A stretch of 33,935 nucleotides of DNA from an uncultured Myroides sp. (GTDB lineage Bacteria > Bacteroidota > Bacteroidia > Flavobacteriales > Flavobacteriaceae): NCBI GenBank assembly GCA_913777665.1, contig CAJYTF010000055.1:1-33935 (forward strand), in the 5' to 3' direction. The translations under genes were made by a program, and so were the position numbers. The notes below the pieces were generated by a model, which was not told where the DNA came from, did no database searches, and was given only the letters and a program-made list of their open reading frames with translations. This document shows positions 8,391-16,217 of the stretch, piece after piece. The first letter of the stretch is position 1; each line of letters opens with the position of its first letter.

Positions 8391-9266
8391 ATGAGTGTAT
8401 TAGTAAACAAAGATTCTAAGATAATAGTTCAAGGATTTACAGGAAGCGAAGGAACGTTCCACGCCTCTCAAATGATTGAATACGGTACAAACGTTGTAGG
8501 TGGTGTTACTCCTGGTAAAGGCGGAACTATGCATTTAGATCGTCCTGTATTTAACACGGTAAAAGATGCTGTTGAAAAAGCAGGTGCAGATACATCGATT
8601 ATTTTCGTACCACCAGCATTTGCTGCAGATGCGATTATGGAAGCTGCCGAGGCAGGTATTAAAGTAATTATTTGTATTACAGAAGGTATTCCTGTTGCAG
8701 AAATGGTTACTGCATACAATTATGTAAAAAACAAAGGAAATTGTCGTTTAGTTGGTCCTAACTGTCCAGGGGTGATTACTCCGGGTGAAGCTAAAGTTGG
8801 TATCATGCCAGGTTTTGTTTTCAAAAAGGGAACAGTAGGTATCGTTTCTAAATCAGGAACTTTAACATACGAAGCTGCAGACCAAGTTGTAAAACAAGGT
8901 TTAGGTATTACAACAGCTATTGGTATTGGTGGAGATCCAATTATTGGAACAACAACTAAAGAAGCGGTTGAATTATTAATGAACGATCCGGAAACAGAAG
9001 CAATCATTATGATTGGTGAAATTGGTGGACAGTTAGAAGCAGACGCTGCACGTTGGATTAAAGAAAACGGAAACAAAAAACCGGTTATTGGATTCATCGC
9101 AGGTGAAACAGCTCCTAAAGGTCGTACAATGGGTCACGCAGGTGCAATTGTTGGTGGTGCTGATGATACAGCAGAAGCTAAAAAACGCATCATGAGAGAA
9201 AGTGGTATCCACGTTGTTGATTCTCCAGCAGAAATTGGTAAAAAAGTAAAAGAAGTTTTAGGATAA
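8391..9266 (+). CDS. sucD: Succinyl-CoA ligase [ADP-forming] alpha subunit
   Basis: TCA-cycle enzyme subunit that binds CoA and carries the phosphohistidine intermediate in the conversion of succinyl-CoA to succinate with ATP formation. The protein has 291 residues. [11 protein letters not shown] (15-25) belongs to the N-terminal CoA-binding Rossmann domain. The ATP-citrate-lyase/succinyl-CoA-ligase signatures are at [12 protein letters not shown] and in [13 protein letters not shown], with the phosphorylated His at 249. The β subunit gene sucC is not adjacent, so the two subunits are encoded apart. It has its own promoter and a strong terminator. Confidence 0.96.
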   Translation: MSVLVNKDSKIIVQGFTGSEGTFHASQMIEYGTNVVGGVTPGKGGTMHLDRPVFNTVKDAVEKAGADTSIIFVPPAFAADAIMEAAEAGIKVIICITEGIPVAEMVTAYNYVKNKGNCRLVGPNCPGVITPGEAKVGIMPGFVFKKGTVGIVSKSGTLTYEAADQVVKQGLGITTAIGIGGDPIIGTTTKEAVELLMNDPETEAIIMIGEIGGQLEADAARWIKENGNKKPVIGFIAGETAPKGRTMGHAGAIVGGADDTAEAKKRIMRESGIHVVDSPAEIGKKVKEVLG

Positions 9267-9284
9267 TTTCTTTTTCCATATAAT

Positions 9285-9318
9285 AAAAAAGCGATGATTT
9301 ATAGTCATCGCTTTTTTT
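9285..9318. terminator. Bidirectional terminator between sucD and coaD
   Basis: A perfect 13-bp stem (9285-9297 with 9305-9317), core GCGATGA/TCATCGC, with a 7-base loop and A/T runs on both sides. It can serve sucD on the plus strand and coaD on the minus strand. Confidence 0.85.
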
Positions 9319-9339
9319 GTATTTATTTAAAATATTTTC

Positions 9340-9372
9340 AGACCGCACAGGTTTCAAAAACCTGTGCGGTCT
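9340..9372. repeat. GC-rich perfect 15-bp palindromic hairpin
   Basis: Positions 9340-9354 are the exact reverse complement of 9358-9372, with a 3-base loop. The stem includes GACCGCACAGG and is much more GC-rich than the neighbourhood. It lies directly after the sucD terminator, so it is not needed for termination of sucD. I recall similar interspersed palindromes from flavobacterial genomes, but only one copy is in this window. It may also act as the coaD terminator on the minus strand. Confidence 0.7.
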
Positions 9373-9402
9373 TATCTACAATTATAATTTTTTGTAAAGT
9401 GA

Positions 9403-9855
9403 TTATTTCCTAACCGCCTTAGGAACCAACAAGCTGTAATCACCATTATTACGGATAAAATCGCGCACAATGCTTGAGCTGATAAACGATGTATCTACAG
9501 CTGTTAGTAAGAAAACCGTTTCAATACCCGAAACCAATCGGTTGGCATGTGCAATGGCTTTTTCAAATTCAAAATCGGCAGGGTTACGTAAACCGCGCAA
9601 TAAAAAATCGGCTTTTTGTTCTTTGCAGTAATCAATGGTCAAGCCTTGGTAAAGATCAACCTTAACTTTAGGTTCGTTGGCAAAAGTTTCTTCAATAAAA
9701 CGTTTGCGTTCTTCTAAACTAAACATATATTTTTTCTCGGCATTTGTACCAATGGCAATAATAATTTCATCGAACAAAGGCAAAGCTCGGGTAATAACAT
9801 CTACGTGTCCGTTGGTTATGGGATCAAACGAACCTGGAAAAACAGCTTTTTTCAT
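9403..9855 (-). CDS. coaD: Pantetheine-phosphate adenylyltransferase
   Basis: Penultimate step of coenzyme A synthesis: joins AMP from ATP to 4'-phosphopantetheine to give dephospho-CoA. The protein has 150 residues, a normal length. The nucleotidyltransferase motif TNGHVD near the N-terminus contains His17 (T/HxGH signature), and ISSSIVRDF near the C-terminus is the second signature. The LLRGLRNPADFEFE segment is typical of CoaD. The start codon overlaps the stop of ddl by one base (TAATG on the minus strand), so the two are co-transcribed and probably translationally coupled. Confidence 0.95.
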   Translation of the reverse strand: MKKAVFPGSFDPITNGHVDVITRALPLFDEIIIAIGTNAEKKYMFSLEERKRFIEETFANEPKVKVDLYQGLTIDYCKEQKADFLLRGLRNPADFEFEKAIAHANRLVSGIETVFLLTAVDTSFISSSIVRDFIRNNGDYSLLVPKAVRK

Positions 9856-10838
9856 TAAAAATGTGTTCTGGTTAAAGCTAATTCAATAGCATTGTCAAAC
9901 AATTGGTTTAACGAAATTCCTGCTTCGCGTGCCTGTTGTGGTAAAATACTTTCGGTAGTTAAACCAGGAACGGTATTCATCTCCAATAAAAATGGTTCAC
10001 CGCTTACCAAGATAAATTCAGATCGAGAAAAGCCATCCATTTTTAAAATGGTGTAAATACGTTTCGCAACATCTTCAACTTTTGCTTTTTCTTCATCGGA
10101 TATTCTTGCAGGAGTAATCTCGCTCGATTTTCCTTCATATTTCGCTTCGTAATCAAAAAAATCGTTTTCAGAAACAATTTCGGTTATAGGCAGAACAATT
10201 GTATCATTTTGATATTTAATCACACCAACCGAAACTTCTGTTCCTTTTAAATAACTTTCAATAATAATTTCATCGTCTTCGGCATACGCTTTTTCAATCG
10301 CAGGCAATAATTGTTCGCTGTCTTTAACCATTGAAATTCCAAAACTTGAACCTGATTTATTCGGTTTTACGAAACAAGGCAATCCAACACGCTGAATAAT
10401 CTGATCTTCTGCAATAGCATCGCCTTTATTCAAATAGTACGAAATAGCCGTTTTAATTCCGTAAGGTTTTAAAACCGAAAGCATATCGCGCTTATTAAAC
10501 GTAAGTGCCGACTGATAGTAATTGCAAGACGTTTGCGGAATATTCAACAGCTTTAAATAAGCCTGTATTAATCCGTCTTCGCCCGGTGTTCCGTGAATGG
10601 CATTAAAAACAACGTCGAATTGAATTTTCTGGTTGTTAACCGTTACCGAAAAATCGTTTTTATCAACAACAAAGCGGTTATTTTGTTCATCAACATAAAA
10701 CCAACCTTCTGTTAAAATGTGTATTTTATATAAATTATATTTAGTGCTATCTAAATGATTATAAACAACTTCGCCGCTTTTTAAGGATATTTTATATTCG
10801 CTAGAATATCCTCCCATAATAATTGCTACGTTTTTCAT
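9855..10838 (-). CDS. ddl: D-alanine--D-alanine ligase
   Basis: ATP-grasp ligase that makes the D-Ala-D-Ala dipeptide for peptidoglycan in the cytoplasm. The protein has 327 residues. The N-terminal HGTPGEDGLIQAYL segment, the glycine-rich ATP loop NKSGSSFGIS, the acidic KGTEVSVGV strand and the metal-binding EMNTVPGLTTES near the C-terminus are all conserved. It is divergent from the PASTA-domain gene at 10952 and overlaps coaD downstream by one base. The arrangement coaD-ddl-PASTA protein-rluD is, as I recall, conserved in Bacteroidota and links wall precursor synthesis with a wall-binding module. Confidence 0.95.
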   Translation of the reverse strand: MKNVAIIMGGYSSEYKISLKSGEVVYNHLDSTKYNLYKIHILTEGWFYVDEQNNRFVVDKNDFSVTVNNQKIQFDVVFNAIHGTPGEDGLIQAYLKLLNIPQTSCNYYQSALTFNKRDMLSVLKPYGIKTAISYYLNKGDAIAEDQIIQRVGLPCFVKPNKSGSSFGISMVKDSEQLLPAIEKAYAEDDEIIIESYLKGTEVSVGVIKYQNDTIVLPITEIVSENDFFDYEAKYEGKSSEITPARISDEEKAKVEDVAKRIYTILKMDGFSRSEFILVSGEPFLLEMNTVPGLTTESILPQQAREAGISLNQLFDNAIELALTRTHF

Positions 10839-10860
10839 TTAATAATGTATTTTTATATTT

Positions 10861-10868
10861 TATTTTTG
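10861..10868 (+). promoter_or_regulatory. -7 promoter box upstream of the PASTA-rluD run
   Basis: TATTTTTG matches TAnnTTTG in the divergent gap between ddl and the PASTA gene. It lies 83 bases before the ATG at 10952, implying a leader of about 75 bases. The assignment is tentative. Confidence 0.4.
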
Positions 10869-10894
10869 TAAGCTGTATTTGGTTTACTTTAAAA

Positions 10895-10902
10895 CAAATT
10901 TA
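10895..10902 (-). promoter_or_regulatory. -7 promoter box for ddl-coaD
   Basis: On the minus strand this reads TAAATTTG, matching TAnnTTTG, 56 bases upstream of the ddl ATG. The plus-strand box at 10861 lies between it and ddl, so the two divergent transcripts would overlap at their 5' ends. Confidence 0.4.
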
Positions 10903-10951
10903 TAAAAATACACGTAACATAATTGATAACTTTACTAAAATAAATAACTCT

Positions 10952-11575
10952 ATGGGTTTTACATCATTTATAAAAAGTAAGCAATTTATTTTCTCGTTAA
11001 TTGGGGCAGTAGTAATTATTGGTTTACTAATTTTTGGTAGTTTACAGTTTTTAAATATTTATACACGTCACGGAAAAGAAATTTCGGTACCCGATTTAAC
11101 CAAAATGAAGGTTGAAAAAGCTATGAACGCTGTTGCCGATAATGGTTTCGAGATTATTATTATCGATACAATTGATTACAATCCAAAGTTTCCGCCACTA
11201 ACTATTTCAGAACAAGATCCCAAAGCGAATGATTTAGTTAAGCAAGGACGTAAAATTTATGTAAAGATTAATGCTAAAGGATACTCATCGGTACGTTTAC
11301 CTAATTTAGACGGACGAACATTGCGCCATTCTACAGCTATTTTAGAATCGTTAGGTTTGGTTAAAGGACAAATTAAATACGAACCAGATTTTGCCAAAGA
11401 TGTTGTTTTACGAATTGAACAAGATGGTAGAATTTTACGCGCAGGTGATAAAGTACTTAAAAATTCAAAAATCGATTTAATCTTAGGCGATGGTATGTTA
11501 GGATACACGCCAGAACCTGATTCTTTAGGGGAGATGTATGAAGATACTGCACCCGAAATCGATTCAATTTTTTAA
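10952..11575 (+). CDS. PASTA-domain membrane protein
   Basis: A 207-residue protein. One membrane segment (about residues 11-33, FIFSLIGAVVIIGLLIFGSL) is followed by two PASTA repeats outside the cytoplasmic membrane: about 43-108 (ISVPDLTKMKVEKAMNAV) and about 112-180 (VRLPNLDGRTLRHSTAIL), then an acidic tail. PASTA domains bind uncross-linked peptidoglycan or β-lactam-like ligands. No kinase or transpeptidase domain is attached, so this is a stand-alone form. The open frame extends upstream to 10823, but that part overlaps ddl in the promoter region. The ATG at 10952 starts just before the membrane segment and is preferred. The stop lies 3 bases before the rluD-like ATG. Confidence 0.85.
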   Translation: MGFTSFIKSKQFIFSLIGAVVIIGLLIFGSLQFLNIYTRHGKEISVPDLTKMKVEKAMNAVADNGFEIIIIDTIDYNPKFPPLTISEQDPKANDLVKQGRKIYVKINAKGYSSVRLPNLDGRTLRHSTAILESLGLVKGQIKYEPDFAKDVVLRIEQDGRILRAGDKVLKNSKIDLILGDGMLGYTPEPDSLGEMYEDTAPEIDSIF

Positions 11576-11578
11576 TGA

Positions 11579-12619
11579 ATGACAGAAGATAACAATTTAA
11601 TAGAAGACGAATTATACGAACATTATCGTTTTGAAGCTGGTAAAGGTCAGGCGCCGTTGCGTGTTGATAAATTTCTGATGAATCTGGTTGAAAATGCAAC
11701 TCGAAACAAAATTCAGAAAGCAGCAGATAACGGAAATATTTTTGTGAACGATGTTCCTGTAAAATCAAATCATAAAGTAAAAGCAAACGATGTGGTACGC
11801 GTTTTAATGGAGCAGCCACCGTTTGAAAACATTATCATTCCGGAAAATATTCCGTTGGATATTGTTTATGAAGATGATGATTTGCTTGTAATAAATAAGC
11901 CTGCAGGTTTGGTGGTGCATCCCGGTCACGGAAATTACACCGGAACTTTGGTAAACGCGTTGGCGTATCATTTCGAAAATTTGCCGTTAAACAGTTCAGA
12001 ACGCCCTGGTTTGGTGCATAGAATTGACAAAGATACCACTGGATTATTGGTTATTGCAAAGACCGATTGGACCATGAGCGAATTGCAAAAACAGTTTGCC
12101 GAAAAATCAACCGAACGCGAATATATTGCCATTGTTTGGGGAAATATAGAAGAAAACGAAGGTACAATAGAAAGCTATATTGGTCGCCACAAGGTAGATC
12201 GTATGCAAATGGCTTCGTTCCCAGATGATTCAACCGGAGCAAAATATGCAGTTACACATTATAAGGTTATAGAACGTTTGGGATATGTAACTTTGGTTTC
12301 GTGCAGATTAGAAACGGGTAGAACGCACCAAATTCGCGTACACATGAAAGCAATCGGGCATACGTTGTTTAATGATGAACGTTATGGTGGTGAGAAAATT
12401 TTAAAGGGAACAACCTTTACCAAATACAAACAGTTTGTAGAAAACACGTTTAAAGTATTGCCGCGACAAGCTTTGCATGCCAAAACGCTTGGGTTTATGC
12501 ATCCGATTAAGAAAGAGTTCATGCGTTTTGAAACCGATTTACCAGACGATATGGTTCAGGCTATTGATCGTTGGCGAAACTATTCAAGCAACCACGAAAT
12601 TGTTGAAGAAGAAGATTAA
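11579..12619 (+). CDS. rluD: 23S rRNA pseudouridine synthase, RluA/RluD family
   Basis: Converts specific uridines to pseudouridine, in RluD in helix 69 of 23S rRNA. The protein has 346 residues. An N-terminal S4 RNA-binding domain (about 25-90, LRVDKFLMN...GNIFVNDVPVKSNHKV) precedes the synthase domain. The signature HRIDKDTTGLLVIAKT is at 147-162 with catalytic Asp150. The later GRTHQIRVHMKAIGH segment is also diagnostic. The exact rRNA target cannot be read from the sequence, and RluC or RluA specificity is possible, but the S4 domain and the neighbours favour RluD. It begins 3 bases after the PASTA gene and ends 2 bases before the next gene. Confidence 0.9.
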   Translation: MTEDNNLIEDELYEHYRFEAGKGQAPLRVDKFLMNLVENATRNKIQKAADNGNIFVNDVPVKSNHKVKANDVVRVLMEQPPFENIIIPENIPLDIVYEDDDLLVINKPAGLVVHPGHGNYTGTLVNALAYHFENLPLNSSERPGLVHRIDKDTTGLLVIAKTDWTMSELQKQFAEKSTEREYIAIVWGNIEENEGTIESYIGRHKVDRMQMASFPDDSTGAKYAVTHYKVIERLGYVTLVSCRLETGRTHQIRVHMKAIGHTLFNDERYGGEKILKGTTFTKYKQFVENTFKVLPRQALHAKTLGFMHPIKKEFMRFETDLPDDMVQAIDRWRNYSSNHEIVEEED

Positions 12620-12621
12620 TT

Positions 12622-13086
12622 ATGACCATAATTAAATTAAGAGGAGTAAATTTAGAAAGCGATATTAGATTAAGTCAGCTTTACAATCAGTTTGATATTC
12701 TTTTAAGTGAATTAAGAAAAAGAGAATTGCCTGATGCTATTGTTGAAACAATCAACAAGGAGGTTGAAGAAATTAATACCTCAAATTCTTTAACAACTAA
12801 CGATTTAAGAAAAGTAATAAAGAAAAAGCAAACGGCAATTTTAAGGTTACTGGAAAAAGAATTAAAGTTAGTTCCTAAAAATTATTACAGAACACTTTGG
12901 TTGGCACTCGGAATGACCGTTTTTGGCATGCCATTAGGTGTTCTTGCAGGCGTACTTTTAGGAAAACCTGGTTTGTTTGCTATAGGTTTACCTATTGGCG
13001 TGGCAATTGGCGTAACGGTTGGTACAGCAATGGATAAAACCGCAGCCAAAGAAAACAGACAACTGAATTTAGAAATTAAATACTAA
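12622..13086 (+). CDS. Hypothetical membrane protein with glycine-zipper hairpin
   Basis: A 154-residue protein of no recognised family. Residues 1 to about 85 are charged and probably helical (SELRKRELPDAI, DLRKVIKKKQTAILRLLEKE). Two close glycine-rich hydrophobic segments follow at about 92-113 and 117-136 (GMPLGVLAGVLLGKPG, IGLPIGVAIGVTVGTAM), forming a likely membrane hairpin. A short polar tail ends the protein. No signal peptide is present. It lies 2 bases after rluD and 7 before the FMN reductase, so it belongs to the same run. Confidence 0.75.
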   Translation: MTIIKLRGVNLESDIRLSQLYNQFDILLSELRKRELPDAIVETINKEVEEINTSNSLTTNDLRKVIKKKQTAILRLLEKELKLVPKNYYRTLWLALGMTVFGMPLGVLAGVLLGKPGLFAIGLPIGVAIGVTVGTAMDKTAAKENRQLNLEIKY

Positions 13087-13093
13087 AAGAATT

Positions 13094-13615
13094 ATGCTGG
13101 TATTTGTTGGAAGCAATTCATCAAAATCAATCAACGAACAGTTAACCAAAGCTGTTTTAAAAGAACTGAATGTAACTCATACATTTGTTGATCTTAAAAC
13201 ATTAGATATTCCATTATTTAGTGAAGATTTAGAACGCGAAATTAAATCGCCAAAGGGAATTATTTCTTTAAAAGATCAAATCGATGCTTTCGAACATATT
13301 TTCATTACCACAAACGAACACAACGGCAATTTATCAGCGTTTTTTAAAAATATAATTGATTGGTTGTCACGTGCCGATAAAAGTTTTTTGCAAGGGAAAA
13401 AGGTTTTTATTTTAAGTACATCAAACGGAAAACGTGGTGGTTTAGGTGCGAACGAAAGTTTGCAAAAGATGATCGAACGTTTTGGCTGCGAATTTTACGA
13501 AAGTTATGCATTTTCATCTTTTTCAGAAAATTTCAACAAAGAAGCACAAGAAATTACAAATAAAGATTTCTTACAGGAAATCGAACAAAAACTAAACAGA
13601 ATTTTAAAAAGTTAA
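13094..13615 (+). CDS. NAD(P)H-dependent FMN reductase-like flavoprotein
   Basis: A 173-residue flavodoxin-fold protein of the NADPH-dependent FMN reductase family. The phosphate-binding loop FVGSNSSKSINEQL is at residues 4-17. The flavin-contacting segment EHNGNLSAFFKNIIDWLSR stands where the family has the N-G-S/N...LKNAIDW motif, and STSNGKRGG follows. Members reduce free FMN, quinones, azo compounds or chromate, and the substrate is not predictable here. Its stop overlaps the start of pabB by one base (TAATG), so translation is probably coupled. Confidence 0.8.
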   Translation: MLVFVGSNSSKSINEQLTKAVLKELNVTHTFVDLKTLDIPLFSEDLEREIKSPKGIISLKDQIDAFEHIFITTNEHNGNLSAFFKNIIDWLSRADKSFLQGKKVFILSTSNGKRGGLGANESLQKMIERFGCEFYESYAFSSFSENFNKEAQEITNKDFLQEIEQKLNRILKS

Positions 13616-14910
13616 TGCAACGGTTTTCAAAAACGTATCAAGTAGAAAATATTTCCGGTTTTAAAAAGCAGATGCTTCAGTGGGCGCAACAGTTTCGCGA
13701 GGTAGTTTTTTTAGAATCGAACAATTACAAAGCCAAATACAGCACACTCCAAGCTGTTTTGGCTTTTGATGCTTTTACGCTGCTGCAAACCGATTATTTT
13801 AATGCTTTCGACAATCTAAAAGAATATCAGAACAATACCAACGATTGGCTTTTTGGTTATTTAACGTACGATTTAAAAAACGTTGTGGAACGATTAGAAT
13901 CAAATAATTCTGATGGACTGAACTTTCCCGATTTATTGTTTTTTCAACCAAAGAAACTTATTTTTTTCGAAGATGATTTGGTTCGATTTGAATATTTGGG
14001 AATGTGTGATGATGAAATGGATGATGATTTCCAGCAGATAATTTCAACCGAAATAATTGAGTCGGATCAACAGGAAAAAGTCAACATAGAAAGCAAATTA
14101 ACGTTTAATGAATACGAAACTGGATTTCAAAAAGTAATCAGTCACATTCAACGTGGCGATATTTATGAAGCCAATTATTGCATGGAATTTTTTGCAGAAA
14201 ACGCGCAGCTGAATTCCAATGATTTGTTTTGGAAATTAAACGAAATTTCCGAACCGCCTTTTGCGTGTTTTGCTAAATTCAATAAACATTTTGTTTTAAG
14301 TGCATCGCCTGAACGATATCTTAAAAAAGAAGGTTTAAAAATAATTTCGCAACCCATTAAAGGAACTGCGAAACGCGGAATTAATGAAGAAGAAGATCTA
14401 CTTTTAAAACAAAATTTAGCAGAAAATAAAAAAGAACAATCAGAAAATGTGATGATTGTAGATTTGGTTCGTAACGATTTATCTAAAACCGCAACAAAAG
14501 CATCTGTTGAAGTCGAAGAATTGTTTGGGATTTACACTTTTAAACAAGTTCATCAAATGATTTCCACCGTTGTTTCAGAAGTTTCAGCAGATCAAAAACC
14601 GGTCGATATCATCAAATCAACCTTTCCAATGGGAAGTATGACAGGCGCTCCAAAATTATCGGCAATGAAAATTATCGAAGAAGTCGAAAAAACAAAACGC
14701 GGGCTATACAGCGGTGCTATTGGTTATTTTTCGCCTGATAATAATTTCGATTTTAACGTGGTGATTCGCACAATTTTGTATAATCAGGAAAATAAATACG
14801 CATCGTTCAGTGTGGGTAGCGCCGTTACAATCAATGCAAATGCTACCGATGAATATAACGAATGTTTGTTGAAAGCACAGGCAATGCAAAAAGTTTTACA
14901 GCAATGTTAA
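13615..14910 (+). CDS. pabB: Aminodeoxychorismate synthase component I
   Basis: Chorismate-binding enzyme that makes 4-amino-4-deoxychorismate on the route to p-aminobenzoate and folate. The protein has 431 residues. The C-terminal two thirds carry the chorismate-utilising signatures QPIKGTAKRG, IVDLVRNDLSKTA and SMTGAPKLSAMKIIEEVE, then GLYSGAIGYFSP. Anthranilate synthase TrpE and isochorismate synthases share the fold. I prefer PabB because there are no trp neighbours, the N-terminal part is short, and PIKGT with an invariant Lys is kept. The amidotransferase partner (pabA) and lyase (pabC) are not in the window. It overlaps tilS by 7 bases. Confidence 0.85.
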   Translation: MQRFSKTYQVENISGFKKQMLQWAQQFREVVFLESNNYKAKYSTLQAVLAFDAFTLLQTDYFNAFDNLKEYQNNTNDWLFGYLTYDLKNVVERLESNNSDGLNFPDLLFFQPKKLIFFEDDLVRFEYLGMCDDEMDDDFQQIISTEIIESDQQEKVNIESKLTFNEYETGFQKVISHIQRGDIYEANYCMEFFAENAQLNSNDLFWKLNEISEPPFACFAKFNKHFVLSASPERYLKKEGLKIISQPIKGTAKRGINEEEDLLLKQNLAENKKEQSENVMIVDLVRNDLSKTATKASVEVEELFGIYTFKQVHQMISTVVSEVSADQKPVDIIKSTFPMGSMTGAPKLSAMKIIEEVEKTKRGLYSGAIGYFSPDNNFDFNVVIRTILYNQENKYASFSVGSAVTINANATDEYNECLLKAQAMQKVLQQC

Positions 14911-16217
14911 ATCAATTCAAACAACATATCGCTCAAAAATTTCCCGAGTCTTTTAGCGGAAAAACTTTGCTTGCAGTAAGCGGAGGTGTGGACAGTATGG
15001 TGTTGTTGCATTTGTATCATGTTTTAAAATTAAATTTTGCTGTTGCGCATTGTAATTTTCAGTTGCGTGGTTCAGAAAGTGATTTAGATGAAAAACTGGT
15101 TACAGATTTTTGTAAAAAGCATAACATTCCTTTTTTTGTAGAACGATTTGATACCATGCAGATTGTTGAAAGCAGAAAAGTCTCTATTCAAATTGCAGCT
15201 CGTGAATTACGTTACAATTGGTTTAAGCAGATTTGTGCCGATAATAATTATCAGTTTATTGCAACGGCACATCATTTAGACGATCAAGCAGAAACGTTTT
15301 TAATCAATTTTACACGCGGAACTGGAATTGACGGTTTGGTTGGAATTCCCGAAAAAAACGAAAATATTATTCGACCACTTTTGATTTTTTCTCGAGAACA
15401 GATTCTTAATTATGCGAATGAAAATGGAATAGAGTGGAGGGAAGATCAATCAAACGCTACAACGAAATATCTTCGAAACAAAATGCGTCATTTGGTGCTT
15501 CCGGTTTTAATAGAAGAAAATACAGAATTTTTAAAATCGTTTAAAAATACACTTCAACATTTAAAACAAACACAACTTTTAGCAAACGATGCAGTTACTT
15601 TTTTCGAGAATGAATGTGTGCAGATAAATGAAGATCAACTGGAAATAAATTTAGAAAAAACGCAGAATTTCAACAATAATAAACACTATTTGTTACAGGT
15701 TTTAAAGAGATATGGTTTTACTTCTGCGGATGAAATTGAAAAGATATGTTCATCAGAAGCCGGCAAAGTGTTAAAAAATGATCAATATAAGATTTTGAAA
15801 GATCGGAAAAAACTAATTGTTTTTGAAGAAAAATCTGTATCAAACAATATTTTTTACATTAAAAGCAAAGATGATGTTTTAAATATTCCTATTTTTATGA
15901 ATATATCAGAAGTAGAAAAGGAAGGATTTAACTCGGATAAATGTACTATTTTCGTAAATTCGAATCTTTTAAAATGGCCTTTGAAATTAAGACGAAAACA
16001 AACGGGTGATTATTTTCAGCCTTTTGGAATGAATGGAATAAAGAAAGTATCAAAGTTTTTTAAAGACGAAAAACTATCTAAAATTCAAAAAGATAATATG
16101 TGGATTTTAGAAAATGGAGACGGAAAAATAATCTGGATTGTGGGTATGCGTGCCGATGATCGTTTTAAAATAACAAGTAACAATCAACAAAACTATAAAA
16201 TAACTTTAAACCAATGA
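14904..16217 (+). CDS. tilS: tRNA(Ile)-lysidine synthase
   Basis: Modifies C34 of the CAU-anticodon tRNA-Ile to lysidine, switching it from Met to Ile decoding; essential in most bacteria. The protein has 437 residues from the ATG at 14904. The PP-loop SGGVDS is at residues 26-31, followed by HCNFQLRGSESDLDE and ATAHHLDDQAETFLINFTRGTG, which are typical of TilS. The C-terminal part (LRRKQTGDYFQPFGMNGIKKVSKFF) is the TilS C-domain. An upstream in-frame ATG at 14862 lies deep inside pabB and gives a non-family N-terminus. The ATG at 14904 overlaps the pabB stop (ATGTTAA) and is preferred. Its stop overlaps the dsbD start as ATGA. Confidence 0.93.
   Translation: MLNQFKQHIAQKFPESFSGKTLLAVSGGVDSMVLLHLYHVLKLNFAVAHCNFQLRGSESDLDEKLVTDFCKKHNIPFFVERFDTMQIVESRKVSIQIAARELRYNWFKQICADNNYQFIATAHHLDDQAETFLINFTRGTGIDGLVGIPEKNENIIRPLLIFSREQILNYANENGIEWREDQSNATTKYLRNKMRHLVLPVLIEENTEFLKSFKNTLQHLKQTQLLANDAVTFFENECVQINEDQLEINLEKTQNFNNNKHYLLQVLKRYGFTSADEIEKICSSEAGKVLKNDQYKILKDRKKLIVFEEKSVSNNIFYIKSKDDVLNIPIFMNISEVEKEGFNSDKCTIFVNSNLLKWPLKLRRKQTGDYFQPFGMNGIKKVSKFFKDEKLSKIQKDNMWILENGDGKIIWIVGMRADDRFKITSNNQQNYKITLNQ

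Noticed and set aside
8468..9097. Long minus-strand open frames opposite sucD
   Set aside because: They are hydrophobic, Ile/Pro/Ser-rich shadows of a strongly conserved gene, with no start context or promoter. Similar antisense frames opposite dsbD, purB, glnN and the ABC-F gene were left out for the same reason.
10823..10951. N-terminal extension of the PASTA protein frame
   Set aside because: It overlaps the ddl start and the divergent promoter region. The ATG at 10952 leads straight into the membrane anchor.
14862..14903. Upstream ATG for tilS inside pabB
   Set aside because: It would overlap pabB by 49 bases and adds residues not seen in TilS. The ATG at 14904 overlaps the pabB stop as coupled genes do.
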